52,517 nucleotides of DNA from Firmicutes bacterium UBA4845 (GCA_002399975.1 DHER01000072.1:22198-74714), one strand, 5' to 3'. Positions 24,631 through 34,531 are shown, numbered from the stretch's first letter. Notes: generated by a model not told the origin, from the letters alone. Program-made: numbers and translations.

Positions 24631-25185
24631 TTATTGCTTTATTACATCCATATTTTCATAAATATATGTTGCACCTGATATAACTGTTAAAAGAACAACT
24701 ATGGCAGTAAGAGGCGCAATCCACGATGTTATAAATTCTGCATATCCTGTATAATTCAACAGTACAACTACAATCAGCACCATTTGAAATACAGTTTTAA
24801 TTTTGCCCCAGGGATTTGCCGCAATTTTAACGCCCTTGGAAGCTGCCAAGGTCCTAAAACCTGAAACCAAAAATTCCCTTGAAATTATTATAACAACAAC
24901 CCATGCTCTTAAATATCCGATTTCCACAAATGCAACGAATGCAGAGGCCGTCAAGAGTTTATCTGCCAAAGGATCCATGAACTTTCCAAAGTTCGTTATT
25001 AAATTATCTCTTCTTGCAATATATCCGTCTATAGAATCAGTTAACGCTGCCGCTACAAATATGAGAAGAGGCAGGAACCTGAACATACCCTTGCTTATAT
25101 ACAAGAATATCAAAAATATAGGAATTGCACATATTCTTATAACAGTAAGTTTATTAGGCAAATTCATATTTTTAAACCACTCCAT
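24631..25185 (-). CDS. pgsA: CDP-diacylglycerol-glycerol-3-phosphate 3-phosphatidyltransferase
   Basis: The 184-residue membrane enzyme makes phosphatidylglycerol phosphate. The CDP-alcohol phosphotransferase motif DSIDGYIARRDNLITNFGKFMDPLADK (D-G-A-R-G-D-D pattern) is near residue 55, with several transmembrane helices. The ATG at 25185 is chosen because AGGAGG lies 8 bases upstream; a GTG three codons earlier is possible. It starts 2 bases after the rimO stop, so they are coupled. Confidence 0.94.
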   Translation of the reverse strand: MEWFKNMNLPNKLTVIRICAIPIFLIFLYISKGMFRFLPLLIFVAAALTDSIDGYIARRDNLITNFGKFMDPLADKLLTASAFVAFVEIGYLRAWVVVIIISREFLVSGFRTLAASKGVKIAANPWGKIKTVFQMVLIVVVLLNYTGYAEFITSWIAPLTAIVVLLTVISGATYIYENMDVIKQ

Positions 25186-25187
25186 AA

Positions 25188-26513
25188 TCAACACCTCCTT
25201 CCAATCAGATCATATTCTAAAGCATCATTTATTTTTACTTTGTAAATGCCGCCTAATTCCAGTTCTTCGTCAGATGTTACATATACACATCCGTCTATAT
25301 CTATTGAATCCATATAGGTTCTTCCTACCCATATATTTTCGGCATTTTTTTCTTCTATCAGAACATCGTAGATTTTTCCTATTTTATTAAAATTATTTTC
25401 ATAAGATATACACTGCTGAAGCTCCATAAGCTCGCCATACCTTCGCTCTTTGATACTTTCATCTATTTGTCCCGGGAGGCTATATGCCGGAGTGCCTTCT
25501 TCTCTTGAATATTTAAAAATACCTACACGATCCAGCCTATATTTCTTGAGAAATTCCTTTAGTTCTTCATGTTCTTCTTCTGTTTCGCCCGGAAAACCTG
25601 TTATCAATGAAGTTCTGATAACTGCTCCTTCAACTTCATTTCTTATTTTATTTATCAAGTCTGTAATTTGTTTTTTGTTCGTACCCCGATGCATTTTTTT
25701 TAATATTCCATCGTTAATGTGCTGAATAGGTATGTCAAAATATTTTAAAAGCTTGGTGTTTTGTTTAAATTCGTATATGAGCTCGTCATAAATATCTTCC
25801 GGGTACAGGTAGTGTATCCGTATCCATTCAATACCTTTAATTTCAGATATTCTTTTGACTACCTCGTGAAGTTTTCTTTTATTATAAATGTCAAGCCCAT
25901 ACTTACTCGTATCCTGGGCTATTATTATAATTTCCTTGGTGCCATGTTCTGCCAATATCTTTGCTTCTTCGACTATTGCCTCTATTTTTCTGCTTCTGTA
26001 TGGACCGCGCAATTGTGGGATTATGCAGTATGTACAGTTGTTACTGCATCCTTCTGCTATTTTTAAATATGCATACCAGCTTTCGGTCAATATGTTTCTT
26101 GGAAGATTCTCTTCGAATTGGGGTTTCACATTTGTATCTACTATTAGCCTTTCGCTGCTTTCATAATCTTTTATATATTCGTCTATTTTTTCAAATCCAC
26201 CGGTACCTGCAACAATGTCAATTTCCGGTATTTCCTTTGCCAATTCGCTGCCGAACCTTTGCGAAAGGCATCCTGTTACAATAATTTTAGTTTTTTTATT
26301 AACCTTATTTTTAATATCTGCCGCATACAATATTGCATTGACTGATTCCTGCTGAGCGTCCGCTATGAAAGAACATGTATTAATTATAATATAATCTGCA
26401 TTGTCCGCATAATCTGTAATTATAAATCCATTTTCTTTCAATATTCCCATCATGTTTTCCGAATCAACAAGGTTCTTGGAACAACCAAGGGAATGTATAT
26501 AAACTTTTTTCAA
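25188..26513 (-). CDS. rimO: Ribosomal protein S12 methylthiotransferase RimO
   Basis: The 441-residue radical SAM enzyme methylthiolates an aspartate of ribosomal protein S12. N-terminal UPF0004 domain with MKKVYIHSLGCSKNLVDSE (cluster cysteine), NTCSFIADAQQES and VTGCLSQR; radical SAM CxxxCxxC in EGCSNNCTYCIIPQLRG near residue 150; C-terminal TRAM domain. The GCSKN and CTYCIIPQ forms point to RimO rather than MiaB. It overlaps the ftsK stop by 4 bases (ATGA) and is followed by pgsA. Confidence 0.95.
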   Translation of the reverse strand: MKKVYIHSLGCSKNLVDSENMMGILKENGFIITDYADNADYIIINTCSFIADAQQESVNAILYAADIKNKVNKKTKIIVTGCLSQRFGSELAKEIPEIDIVAGTGGFEKIDEYIKDYESSERLIVDTNVKPQFEENLPRNILTESWYAYLKIAEGCSNNCTYCIIPQLRGPYRSRKIEAIVEEAKILAEHGTKEIIIIAQDTSKYGLDIYNKRKLHEVVKRISEIKGIEWIRIHYLYPEDIYDELIYEFKQNTKLLKYFDIPIQHINDGILKKMHRGTNKKQITDLINKIRNEVEGAVIRTSLITGFPGETEEEHEELKEFLKKYRLDRVGIFKYSREEGTPAYSLPGQIDESIKERRYGELMELQQCISYENNFNKIGKIYDVLIEEKNAENIWVGRTYMDSIDIDGCVYVTSDEELELGGIYKVKINDALEYDLIGRRC

Positions 26514-28855
26514 TTTGAGGTTCCTTTCATCTCTTCCAATTCTTCTTTTGTTATAAGCACTTTTCGGGGTTTGCTTCCCTCATGGCCGCCGACAATTCCT
26601 CTTTCTTCAAGCTGGTCAATTATTCTTGCCGCTCTTGCATATCCTACTTTAAATTTTCTTTGAATATAGGATACCGACGCCTGACCGTCATTGACAACTA
26701 TTTCTATTGCCTGCTCCAAAAATTCATCAACATCTTCATCTTTAACCTGTACATTTTCTATTTCATTAATTATATCTGTCTGTTCCATATTTTTTGTTTC
26801 TATTTGCTGCTCTTTTATATTTTCAACCACCCTTTTTATTTCATCATCCGAAATAAATGTACCTTGAATACGTATAGGCTTGGGCAACCCCATAGGATGA
26901 TAAAGCATATCTCCCTTACCCAGGAGTTTCTCTGCACCGCCTGTATCCAGTATGGTACGGGAATCAATATGCGAAGAAACAGCAAATGCAATACGAGAAG
27001 GAATATTTGCCTTAATAACTCCCGTTATAACATCAACTGAAGGTCTTTGGGTAGCAATTACAAGATGCATGCCGCAGGCTCTTGCAAGCTGAGCTATACG
27101 TGTTATGTACTCTTCAACCTCTGATGAAGCAACTGTCATCAAATCAGCAAGTTCGTCTATTATAATTACTATCTTGGCCATTTTTTCTTTACCTTTTTGA
27201 TCCATTTTATCATTAAATGATGCTAAATCTCTAACGCTGTTCTGAGCAAATATTTTATAGCGGTTTGTCATTTCAGACACTGCCCAGTTCAAAGCGTTAG
27301 CAGCTTTTCGCGGATCGGTTACAACTGGAATTAACAAGTGAGGCAGTCCGTTGTAAACACTAAGTTCCACAACCTTCGGATCAATTAAAATAAGTTTTAC
27401 GTCTTCCGGTTTTGCCTTAAATAATATGCTCATAATAAGAGAATTGATACATACGCTTTTACCTGAACCGGTAGCCCCTGCAATAAGCAGGTGAGGCATT
27501 TTATCAATTGAGGATATAATATTTTTCCCCGCAATATCCTTTCCTAGAGCAAATGGAATATTTGTATCGGCATTCTTATATTCTTTTGATTCAATCAAAC
27601 TTCTTAAAGATACACTTGTTTTAATTTTGTTAGGAACCTCTATACCTATGGCAGATTTTCCGGGTATAGGAGCTTCCATGCGAATATCAGATGTCGCCAA
27701 AGCCAGTGCAATATCACTTGACAGTCCTGTTATTCGGCTGACTTTAATTCCTGGAGCAGGCTGAATTTCATATCTTGTAATGGTAGGCCCCTTATTAATC
27801 TGAAGAATATTGCAGGGAATATTAAAGTTATTCAATGTTTCAATCAATTTTTCCCCGTCTTTTTTTAAATTCTCCTTATCTCTTCCTTTCACATGCCGAG
27901 GAACAGGTTCCAGGAGTGATGTGGGGGGAAACTTATAGTTGGTGTTTTTTACCCCTGCAATATTAATTATATCATCAGTAATTTTTTGAGGCTCAAATTT
28001 TTTACCATTTAACCCTATAGCTGCTTCATGTTTTGTTTCAGCTGCATCCTCTTCTTTTATATCATCGTCATCATCAATTTTCATCTGAGTTATTTCAGCC
28101 TTTTTGTTTTCAGGAATATTTACATAATCGTATATCTTTATTTTTTCTTCCGCTTTTGTTTGATTATTCACTGCTTTTTTTGAGCCTGTTTCACTCTCAG
28201 ATTCTTCTTCATCTTCCTCAATGAATATGAAACTGTAGACTGCTCTTAATATTTTGTTTAAAGCTCCTGATATTATCCTGAATATTCCTATGATACTTTG
28301 TTTTGTCAAGAGTACAAAATTTGAAAATATCAAAGCTCCTAGCACTATATACGTTCCGTTTTTACCAAAAAGTTTCAAGAAAATGTATGTAATAGTATTT
28401 CCTATGATTCCACCGCCTCTTTTAAGAAGACCTGTTTCCATGGATGATTTAAATAATGACTTAAAGCCGGTGCTTTCTTTTAAAATATTTATATCAGCCA
28501 ATGCAAAATAAATAATAAAACATACAAAAAAACCTGCTATTGCATCAATTTGACTGTTATGACTCAGTACTTCAACATTCAGCAATCTCATTATACCTAT
28601 TGCCAAAATAAAAAACGGCAAAATATCTGCCCCTCTTCCCAAAACAGAATGAGTAAAAACATTAATTGTTTTTCCGATTATGCCGGTCTGATTTTCCCCC
28701 GCTGTAACAACAATTAAAAACACTGCAAACGCAACTGTAAATATTCCGGTAATTTCTCTTTTGGATGCATCGTTAACGGTTTTTGTACTTAAGCTTGTAC
28801 TGTTTTTTTTCGTTGTCTTTTTTTTGGCTCTGCTTCTGCCTTTTGTCCTTGCCAT
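26510..28855 (-). CDS. ftsK: DNA translocase FtsK/SpoIIIE
   Basis: The 781-residue protein pumps DNA at division and during sporulation. Basic N-terminus (ARTKGRSRAKKKTTKKN), four transmembrane helices (residues about 35-195), an acidic linker, then the hexameric motor with Walker A GATGSGKSVCINSLI near residue 455, Walker B IVIIIDELADLM, and a C-terminal winged-helix gamma domain (SVSYIQRKFKVGYARAARI) that reads KOPS/SRS sites. Length is normal. It begins the ftsK-rimO-pgsA run. Confidence 0.96.
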   Translation of the reverse strand: MARTKGRSRAKKKTTKKNSTSLSTKTVNDASKREITGIFTVAFAVFLIVVTAGENQTGIIGKTINVFTHSVLGRGADILPFFILAIGIMRLLNVEVLSHNSQIDAIAGFFVCFIIYFALADINILKESTGFKSLFKSSMETGLLKRGGGIIGNTITYIFLKLFGKNGTYIVLGALIFSNFVLLTKQSIIGIFRIISGALNKILRAVYSFIFIEEDEEESESETGSKKAVNNQTKAEEKIKIYDYVNIPENKKAEITQMKIDDDDDIKEEDAAETKHEAAIGLNGKKFEPQKITDDIINIAGVKNTNYKFPPTSLLEPVPRHVKGRDKENLKKDGEKLIETLNNFNIPCNILQINKGPTITRYEIQPAPGIKVSRITGLSSDIALALATSDIRMEAPIPGKSAIGIEVPNKIKTSVSLRSLIESKEYKNADTNIPFALGKDIAGKNIISSIDKMPHLLIAGATGSGKSVCINSLIMSILFKAKPEDVKLILIDPKVVELSVYNGLPHLLIPVVTDPRKAANALNWAVSEMTNRYKIFAQNSVRDLASFNDKMDQKGKEKMAKIVIIIDELADLMTVASSEVEEYITRIAQLARACGMHLVIATQRPSVDVITGVIKANIPSRIAFAVSSHIDSRTILDTGGAEKLLGKGDMLYHPMGLPKPIRIQGTFISDDEIKRVVENIKEQQIETKNMEQTDIINEIENVQVKDEDVDEFLEQAIEIVVNDGQASVSYIQRKFKVGYARAARIIDQLEERGIVGGHEGSKPRKVLITKEELEEMKGTSN

Positions 28856-28891
28856 TTAATACAACATCCCCTTGTGTTTATGTATACTTCC

Positions 28892-28911
28892 GGGAGGGCC
28901 TATGCCCTCCC
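28892..28911 (-). terminator. GC-rich hairpin between tepA and ftsK
   Basis: GGGAGGGC (28892-28899) pairs perfectly with GCCCTCCC (28904-28911) around a 4-base loop. T-richness follows only on the plus strand (CTTGTTATTAT), so on the minus strand it may be an attenuator or RNA-stability element rather than a strong terminator. Confidence 0.5.
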
Positions 28912-28955
28912 TTGTTATTATAACATAACAGGCTGTTTAATCGCAATGATATTTA

Positions 28956-29855
28956 TTAACGATATTTATTTATAGGCATGGGATTTTCATTTTCCGGATT
29001 TTTATCTTCCATTTTGTCGATTAATTTTCTCAATTCAAGCATAGCGGAACTAAATCCGCCTATTTCATCTATAAGTCCTATTTGGACTGCCTCATCAGAA
29101 TTAACAACCGTTCCCACGTCATTTGCAATTTCATCGGTATCATACATATATTTCAAAAACTGTTCTTTATTAACTCTTGAATTGCTTACTATAAAATTAG
29201 TAATGCGTTCCTGCATTTTCTGAAAATACCTAAAAGTCTGGGGAACACCAATTACAAGACCGTTTGTTCTTATAGGATGTATTGTCATTGTACCTGTAGG
29301 AGCAATAAATGAATAATCAGTTGATACAGCTAAAGCCGTACCTATGCTGTGGCCTCCTCCCAAAACCAAAGAAACTGTAGGTTTTGTAATGCTGGCCACC
29401 AATTCAGATATTGCAAGCCCAGCTTCAACATCTCCGCCCATAGTATTAATCAACATAAGTACTCCCTTTATTTGAGGGTCCATTTCTGCTCCTATAATCA
29501 TGGGGATAATGTGTTCATATTTTGTAGTCTTGCTTTGGGGCGGCAATGATGTATGTCCTTCAATTTCTCCTATTATGTTTATAAAGCATACGTCTTTAAC
29601 AGGATTAATATTTGTGACGCTTCCCATCTGTTTAACATTTTCTATAGACTGATCTGAATTTTTATTATCACCGTTATTTACATTTCCGCTGAATAAAAAG
29701 GGATTAACCGGTTCAGAATTGCCGTTAAAATTTTGTTTTTGTATGCTGCCATCTTGTAGTTCACTGTTGTTTTGATCAATTTGGCAATCCTTGTTTCCAC
29801 CTGTGCTGCCGATTGGCTGCCTTACGTTATTTATATTATGATCTATATTTCTCAT
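28956..29855 (-). CDS. tepA: ClpP-fold serine protease, TepA/YmfB type
   Basis: The 299-residue protein has an Asn/Gln-rich, low-complexity first 90 residues and then a ClpP-like domain: INTMGGDVEAGLAISE, nucleophile serine in LGGGHSIGTALAVS, histidine in MTIHPIRTNG, and SDEAVQIGLIDEIGG. TepA-type proteins sit upstream of ftsK/spoIIIE in many spore formers and have been linked to protein export and sporulation signalling. GGAGG precedes the ATG. Confidence 0.9.
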   Translation of the reverse strand: MRNIDHNINNVRQPIGSTGGNKDCQIDQNNSELQDGSIQKQNFNGNSEPVNPFLFSGNVNNGDNKNSDQSIENVKQMGSVTNINPVKDVCFINIIGEIEGHTSLPPQSKTTKYEHIIPMIIGAEMDPQIKGVLMLINTMGGDVEAGLAISELVASITKPTVSLVLGGGHSIGTALAVSTDYSFIAPTGTMTIHPIRTNGLVIGVPQTFRYFQKMQERITNFIVSNSRVNKEQFLKYMYDTDEIANDVGTVVNSDEAVQIGLIDEIGGFSSAMLELRKLIDKMEDKNPENENPMPINKYR

Positions 29856-29865
29856 TTTTCCTCCA

Positions 29866-29895
29866 CATAAAAATAATCAGGTATTCCTGATTATT
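29866..29895 (-). terminator. Terminator between ylmC and tepA
   Basis: AATAATCAGG (29872-29881) pairs with CCTGATTATT (29886-29895), followed on the minus strand by TTTTTATG, immediately before the tepA ribosome binding site. Confidence 0.65.
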
Positions 29896-29925
29896 CTTTG
29901 GAGTTTTAATTATTTTATGCGCGTT

Positions 29926-30159
29926 TTAATCATTTTCGATAATTATCATGTCACTGCCTATTTTTTTAATATTCTTCCACATTATTTCTTTTTTCTTAGG
30001 TTCTTTGAAAATATTAAAATGCGAGTTGTTACCGGATATAAAACTTACGATTTTTCCGGTTTTTTCTTCTATAACCAAATCGCAGTCACCGAATATTCCC
30101 AGATTTTCCCCGGTATCGATATTGATTATTTCTTTGCTGTACAATTCGCTTAATTTCAT
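29926..30159 (-). CDS. ylmC: YlmC/YmxH family sporulation protein (PRC-barrel)
   Basis: The 77-residue small beta-barrel protein (MKLSELYSKEIINIDTGENLG, CDLVIEEKTGKIVSF, IKKIGSDMIIIEND) matches the YlmC/YmxH family found in endospore formers, whose role is undefined. The second ATG (30159) is used because AAGGGGG lies 7 bases before it. It lies between dut and tepA; in Bacillus the relative ymxH likewise follows the M16 peptidase gene. Confidence 0.85.
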   Translation of the reverse strand: MKLSELYSKEIINIDTGENLGIFGDCDLVIEEKTGKIVSFISGNNSHFNIFKEPKKKEIMWKNIKKIGSDMIIIEND

Positions 30160-30195
30160 CATGCATCCCCCTTACTGCAATAAATATATGAGTTT

Positions 30196-30627
30196 TTACA
30201 CCCCGGTGTGGCCAAAACCACCTGTTCCTCTTTCAGTCCCGCCTAATTCCTGGACTAATTGGAAATCAGCCTGCTCATGCTTTATAAATACCATCTGTGC
30301 AATTCTGTCCCCGTTGTTGATGGTAAATTCTTTGCTGCCTAAATTGATTAAAATAATTTTTATTTCTCCACGATAGTCGGAATCAATGGTTCCTATACCG
30401 TTTACCAAACTAATTCCATGTTTTATAGCAAGACCGCTTCTTGCTCTAACTTGAGCTTCATAGCCTTCAGGCAATTCTATGAATATGCCGGTGGAAATTA
30501 ATGCTCTTTCCAGCGGTTTTAATACGACAGGCTTTTCCACATATGCACGCAGGTCAACACCTGCTGATCCTTTTGTTTCATATGTAGGAAGTTTAAACGG
30601 ATTGTTTTTTACTATTTTTACTTTCAT
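30196..30627 (-). CDS. dut: dUTP diphosphatase
   Basis: The 143-residue trimeric dUTPase hydrolyses dUTP to dUMP. All five motifs are seen: SAGVDLRA, RARSGLAIKHG, VNGIGTIDSDYRGE, NNGDRIAQMVF and the C-terminal arm GTERGTGGFGHTG. The start at 30627 follows GGGAG and lies inside the end of the upstream M16 peptidase gene (35-base overlap). Confidence 0.96.
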   Translation of the reverse strand: MKVKIVKNNPFKLPTYETKGSAGVDLRAYVEKPVVLKPLERALISTGIFIELPEGYEAQVRARSGLAIKHGISLVNGIGTIDSDYRGEIKIILINLGSKEFTINNGDRIAQMVFIKHEQADFQLVQELGGTERGTGGFGHTGV

Positions 30628-31897
30628 ATTCTTCTCCCAGTACATTATATATTATTTTTTCTATATTTTTATGTTTATTTAAATTTCCCGTAAAAGTAAC
30701 GCTTAATTTATCAATGTCAAATAATTCATCCGCAACATTCAAAACATCTTTCAACTTAACATTATTAATTTTTTTTATTACTTCATCAGGATATTGGATT
30801 TCATTGTATAGAAGCTCTCTTCTTCCTATAGCAGACATGCGGCTTGAGGTACTTTCAAGGCCTAAAATATAATTTCCTTTAATCTGCTGTTTGGCTCTGT
30901 TGAATTCTTTCAAGGTAATATTATCACTTTTAATGCTCGTCATTTCCCTTAAGATTGTTCGAATTGCATTCTCAACGTCTTTATATGACATACCTGCATA
31001 AATACCAAAAATTCCTATATTTGAATAATTAGTAACAAAGGAATAAATTGAATAGACCAGTCCTCTTTTCTCCCTTACTTCTTGAAAAATCCTCGAGCTC
31101 ATAGTACCACCCAATATATTGTTTAAAACAAGCAAAGGATAATAGCTATCATCATGCCTGCCAATTGTTTTATTGCCTATGCATATATGAAGCTGCTCCA
31201 AATCTTTATTGATTCCAACAACTTTTCGTACGTATTCTCCTTCTTCATCTATATGCATAATGCGTGAATTTTGCCAATGCCCGAATTTTTTATTTACAAA
31301 ATTTATGAAAGATTCTTCATTAAAACTGCCTGCTATGGCAATTACCGTATTGTAAGGAGAATATTTTTCTTTCATATAGTTTAATACTTTTTGAGTTGTA
31401 AATGTTTTTAAATTTTCTTTGGTTCCCAAAATATTAAAAGCCATAGATGTATTGTTAAATATTATTTCCGTAAGTTTATCATAAACAGCATCTTCCGGAG
31501 AATCTTCATACATTTTTATTTCTTCCGCAACAACAGATATTTCTTTGTTGATTTCTTCCTGCTGAAACAATGAGTTAAAAAACATATCCGAAAGTATATC
31601 CATTGCTTCTTCAATATTTTCATCTAAGACTTTTACATAAAAGCAAGTACATTCCTTGCTTGTAAAAGCATTAAGCTGTCCTCCGATATTATCCATGTCC
31701 TCGGCAATTTCATTTGCTCTTCTGTTTTTTGTGCCCTTAAAAAGCATATGCTCAATAAAATGGGACAATCCGTTTGTTTCTTCAGTTTCATTATTTGAGC
31801 CAATATTTACCCAAATACCAATTGATGCTGATTTTACATAATCTATTTTTTCCATTACCACTCTTATACCGTTTTCTAAAGTGTATTTTTTTATCAT
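30593..31897 (-). CDS. M16 family zinc peptidase (MlpA/PepR-type)
   Basis: The 434-residue processing-peptidase relative carries the inverted zinc motif HxxEH at H46, E49, H50 (LSHFIEHMLFKGT), with the distal glutamate in the VVAEEIKMYEDSPED block, and the M16 C-terminal domain (SRIFQEVREKRGLVYSIYS). In Firmicutes this gene sits between pnp and ymxH/dut as here. The substrate is unknown; B. subtilis MlpA has been tied to regulation of extracellular proteases. Confidence 0.93.
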   Translation of the reverse strand: MIKKYTLENGIRVVMEKIDYVKSASIGIWVNIGSNNETEETNGLSHFIEHMLFKGTKNRRANEIAEDMDNIGGQLNAFTSKECTCFYVKVLDENIEEAMDILSDMFFNSLFQQEEINKEISVVAEEIKMYEDSPEDAVYDKLTEIIFNNTSMAFNILGTKENLKTFTTQKVLNYMKEKYSPYNTVIAIAGSFNEESFINFVNKKFGHWQNSRIMHIDEEGEYVRKVVGINKDLEQLHICIGNKTIGRHDDSYYPLLVLNNILGGTMSSRIFQEVREKRGLVYSIYSFVTNYSNIGIFGIYAGMSYKDVENAIRTILREMTSIKSDNITLKEFNRAKQQIKGNYILGLESTSSRMSAIGRRELLYNEIQYPDEVIKKINNVKLKDVLNVADELFDIDKLSVTFTGNLNKHKNIEKIIYNVLGEEYESKNSKKQSV

Positions 31898-31935
31898 TTT
31901 TCCTCCGTAAGTAATATTTAACTAAGGATGTCATT

Positions 31936-32061
31936 TCACCAGAATATTCTCTGTCTCATAGTGCTGCACCTGCCGGCAATAAGCAATATAATAATAATCA
32001 TAACTAAAATTACTATTATGAGTTTTCTTACAAAAGCTGCGTTGCAGTTAAAAAATTTCAT
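31936..32061 (-). CDS. Small single-span membrane peptide (41 residues)
   Basis: A short minus-strand frame begins MKFFNCNAAFVRKLIIVILV, has one strongly hydrophobic segment (residues about 14-30) and a basic end (RCSTMRQRIFW). AAGGGGG lies 6 bases before its ATG, as good as its neighbours. It sits between pnp and the M16 peptidase, the position of ylxY in Bacillus, but is far too short for that polysaccharide deacetylase. No family recognised. Confidence 0.5.
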   Translation of the reverse strand: MKFFNCNAAFVRKLIIVILVMIIIILLIAGRCSTMRQRIFW

Positions 32062-32285
32062 AAAAATCCCCCTTATACTTATATGTATTAATAAAATGGA
32101 CTATTTATGATAGCAGAAATATTATAATTTATAATATCAAATTTTTAAAAGAATTACAATCAAATAATTGGAAGGGCAGCCTCCTTAATTGCCAATAAAA
32201 AATAACAAAATCTCGGTCATTACCTTGACATTGTTATCTTATAGCCCAGTATGGGCTTCGGGTTTTACATCAGTTTTATACAACG

Positions 32286-34427
32286 TTATTTATTTTTTTC
32301 TCTATACTTGGTATTTTTAGAATTTTTGGATTCTTTCTTTTCTGTTTCCTTTAAAGCTTCTTTCCTTGAAAGCTTAATTTTTCCCTGGTTGTCAATTTCA
32401 ATTACTTTTACAAGTATTTTATCACCTATTTTTAAAACATCATCAACACTTTTGACTCTTTTGTCAGATATTTGAGAAATGTGCAGAAGTCCGTCCTTAC
32501 TTTCTGTAAGTTCTACAAACGCTCCAAAAGAAGTTATTCTTACAACCTTTCCAAGTATAATTTCACCAACTTGAATTTCTCTTACGATGCCCTCGATAAT
32601 TTCCTTGGCTTTATATGCATTTTCCACATTTTCAGAAGCTATTGTAACAGAGCCATCATCATCTATATCAATTTTTACACCGGTTTCTTCAATAATTTTA
32701 TTTATAACTTTTCCGCCGGTACCTATAACATCTCTTATTTTTTCAGGGTCAATCATCATACTTATAATCTTTGGAGCATACTTGCTTACTTCAGGCCTGG
32801 GTTTGTCAATGCATGCAAGCATTTTATCAAGAATGAATAGCCTTCCCTTTTTTGCTTTTTCCAAAGCGCTTCCCAAAATACTCTTGTCAATTCCATGAAC
32901 TTTTATATCCATTTGAATTGCAGTAATACCATCTTTAGTTCCTGCAACTTTGAAGTCCATATCTCCGTAAAAATCTTCCATCCCCTGAATATCTGTAAGG
33001 ACAACCACATTGTCCCCTTTCTTCATTAAGCCCATTGCAATTCCTGCTACAGGTAATTTTATAGGAACGCCGGCATCCATTAATGATAAAGTACTGCCGC
33101 ACACCGAAGCCTGTGAGGTTGAGCCGTTGGAACTTAATACCTCAGAAACAAGCCTTATTGTATATGGAAATTCATCCGCAGATGGAATCACAGGTACTAA
33201 TGCCCTTTCTGCCAATGCACCGTGGCCTATTTCTCTTCTTCCGGGTCCTCTTGAAGGCTTAGTCTGGCCTACTGAATAAGAAGGGAAGTTGTAATGGTGC
33301 ATATATCTCTTTGAAGTTTCTTCGGAAATTCCATCCAATGTCTGCTCGTCGCTGGAAACACCCAGTGTTGCAACCGTAAGAACCTGAGTTTGGCCTCTTG
33401 TGAAAAGTGCCGAACCATGAGCCCTGGGTAACAATCCAACTTCACATGTAATTTTTCTTATTTCATCTATCTTTCTGTTATCAGGCCTTATTCCTCTTTC
33501 GAGAATATTTTCTCTTACCTTTTCTTTTACTATTGTGTAAAGAGCGTCATCTATATCGGCTTCATTTTCAGAATATTTTTCTAAAAATATTTCCCTTGCA
33601 CGCTCCTTAAAATTATCAATTTTTTCTTCTCGTTCAAGTTTATCCTCTACAATTATGGATTCATTAATTATAGGTTCGGAATATTCCCTGATTTCCTGTT
33701 CTATTTTTTCATCGCATACAAATTTAACATAGTCGGTAATTTTCGCCTTTCCCACTTCATCTTGGATATCGGTGATAAAATCACAAATTTTTTTAATTTC
33801 TTCATGAGCTGTAAGTATTGCGTTCAGCATCTTATCTTCTGATATTTCATCGGCTCCTGCCTCAACCATCATTATGGCTTCCTTTGTTCCGGAAACCGTT
33901 AAGTTCAATGAAGTCATCTCTCGTTCTTTACTGTTGGGATTAATTACAAACTTATCATCTATAAGCCCTACATTAACCGCTCCGGTAGGTCCGTCAAATG
34001 GTATATCAGATATGGAAAGAGCTATCGAAGAACCTATCATTCCTGCTATTTCCGGTGAACAGTCCTGATCTACGGACAATACGGTAACCGTTACCGTTAC
34101 ATCATTTCTGAATCCCTTTGGAAATAGTGGCCTTAAGGGTCTGTCTATAAGCCTTGACGTTAATATAGCCTTGTCTCCTGGTTTTCCCTCCCTTTTAATA
34201 AAACCTCCGGGAATTTTTCCTACAGAGTAAAGTTTCTCCTCAAAATTTACACTTAAGGGGAAAAAATCGATGCCTTCCCTGGGCTCCTTAGACATTGCCA
34301 CATTGGCCATTATTACTGTATCGCCGTATTGAACAATGCATGAGCCATTAGTAAGTTCAGCAATCTTACCGGTAGTAACCTTTAACTCTCTTCCGGCAAG
34401 CGTATATTTAAAATTTTTTTCTTCCAT
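32286..34427 (-). CDS. pnp: Polynucleotide phosphorylase
   Basis: The 713-residue 3'-to-5' phosphorolytic exoribonuclease has two RNase PH domains (FKYTLAGRELKVTTGKIAE at the N-terminus; GLLPRAHGSALFTRGQTQVL near residue 345) separated by a helical domain, then a KH domain (IGTGGKVINKIIEETGVKI) and an S1 domain (GKVVRITSFGAFVELTESKDG). Active-site blocks GSNGSTSQASVCGSTLSLMD and GMEDFYGDMDFKVAGT are intact. It follows rpsO, as usual, with hairpins in the gap. Confidence 0.97.
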   Translation of the reverse strand: MEEKNFKYTLAGRELKVTTGKIAELTNGSCIVQYGDTVIMANVAMSKEPREGIDFFPLSVNFEEKLYSVGKIPGGFIKREGKPGDKAILTSRLIDRPLRPLFPKGFRNDVTVTVTVLSVDQDCSPEIAGMIGSSIALSISDIPFDGPTGAVNVGLIDDKFVINPNSKEREMTSLNLTVSGTKEAIMMVEAGADEISEDKMLNAILTAHEEIKKICDFITDIQDEVGKAKITDYVKFVCDEKIEQEIREYSEPIINESIIVEDKLEREEKIDNFKERAREIFLEKYSENEADIDDALYTIVKEKVRENILERGIRPDNRKIDEIRKITCEVGLLPRAHGSALFTRGQTQVLTVATLGVSSDEQTLDGISEETSKRYMHHYNFPSYSVGQTKPSRGPGRREIGHGALAERALVPVIPSADEFPYTIRLVSEVLSSNGSTSQASVCGSTLSLMDAGVPIKLPVAGIAMGLMKKGDNVVVLTDIQGMEDFYGDMDFKVAGTKDGITAIQMDIKVHGIDKSILGSALEKAKKGRLFILDKMLACIDKPRPEVSKYAPKIISMMIDPEKIRDVIGTGGKVINKIIEETGVKIDIDDDGSVTIASENVENAYKAKEIIEGIVREIQVGEIILGKVVRITSFGAFVELTESKDGLLHISQISDKRVKSVDDVLKIGDKILVKVIEIDNQGKIKLSRKEALKETEKKESKNSKNTKYREKNK

Positions 34428-34462
34428 TAGTACCTCCTTTAGTTCTGAAGATAAACAATAGA

Positions 34463-34522
34463 AGCGGGATTTCCCCGCTCCTTTATTTCATTTACAGTAT
34501 CTGCACCAAATCATAGATTTGG
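34463..34522 (-). terminator. Hairpins between rpsO and pnp
   Basis: Two stems lie in the gap: CCAAATC/GATTTGG (34506-34522) and AGCGGG/CCCGCT (34463-34479, followed on the minus strand by a moderately T-rich TCTATTGTTTAT). They could attenuate or be processing sites for pnp mRNA, which is autoregulated in other bacteria through this leader. Confidence 0.5.
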
Positions 34523-34531
34523 GTCGTCTGC

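Noticed and set aside
27901..27911. GAACAGGTTC-like SOS box inside ftsK
   Set aside because: The half-sites are separated by two bases instead of four and lie inside a coding region.
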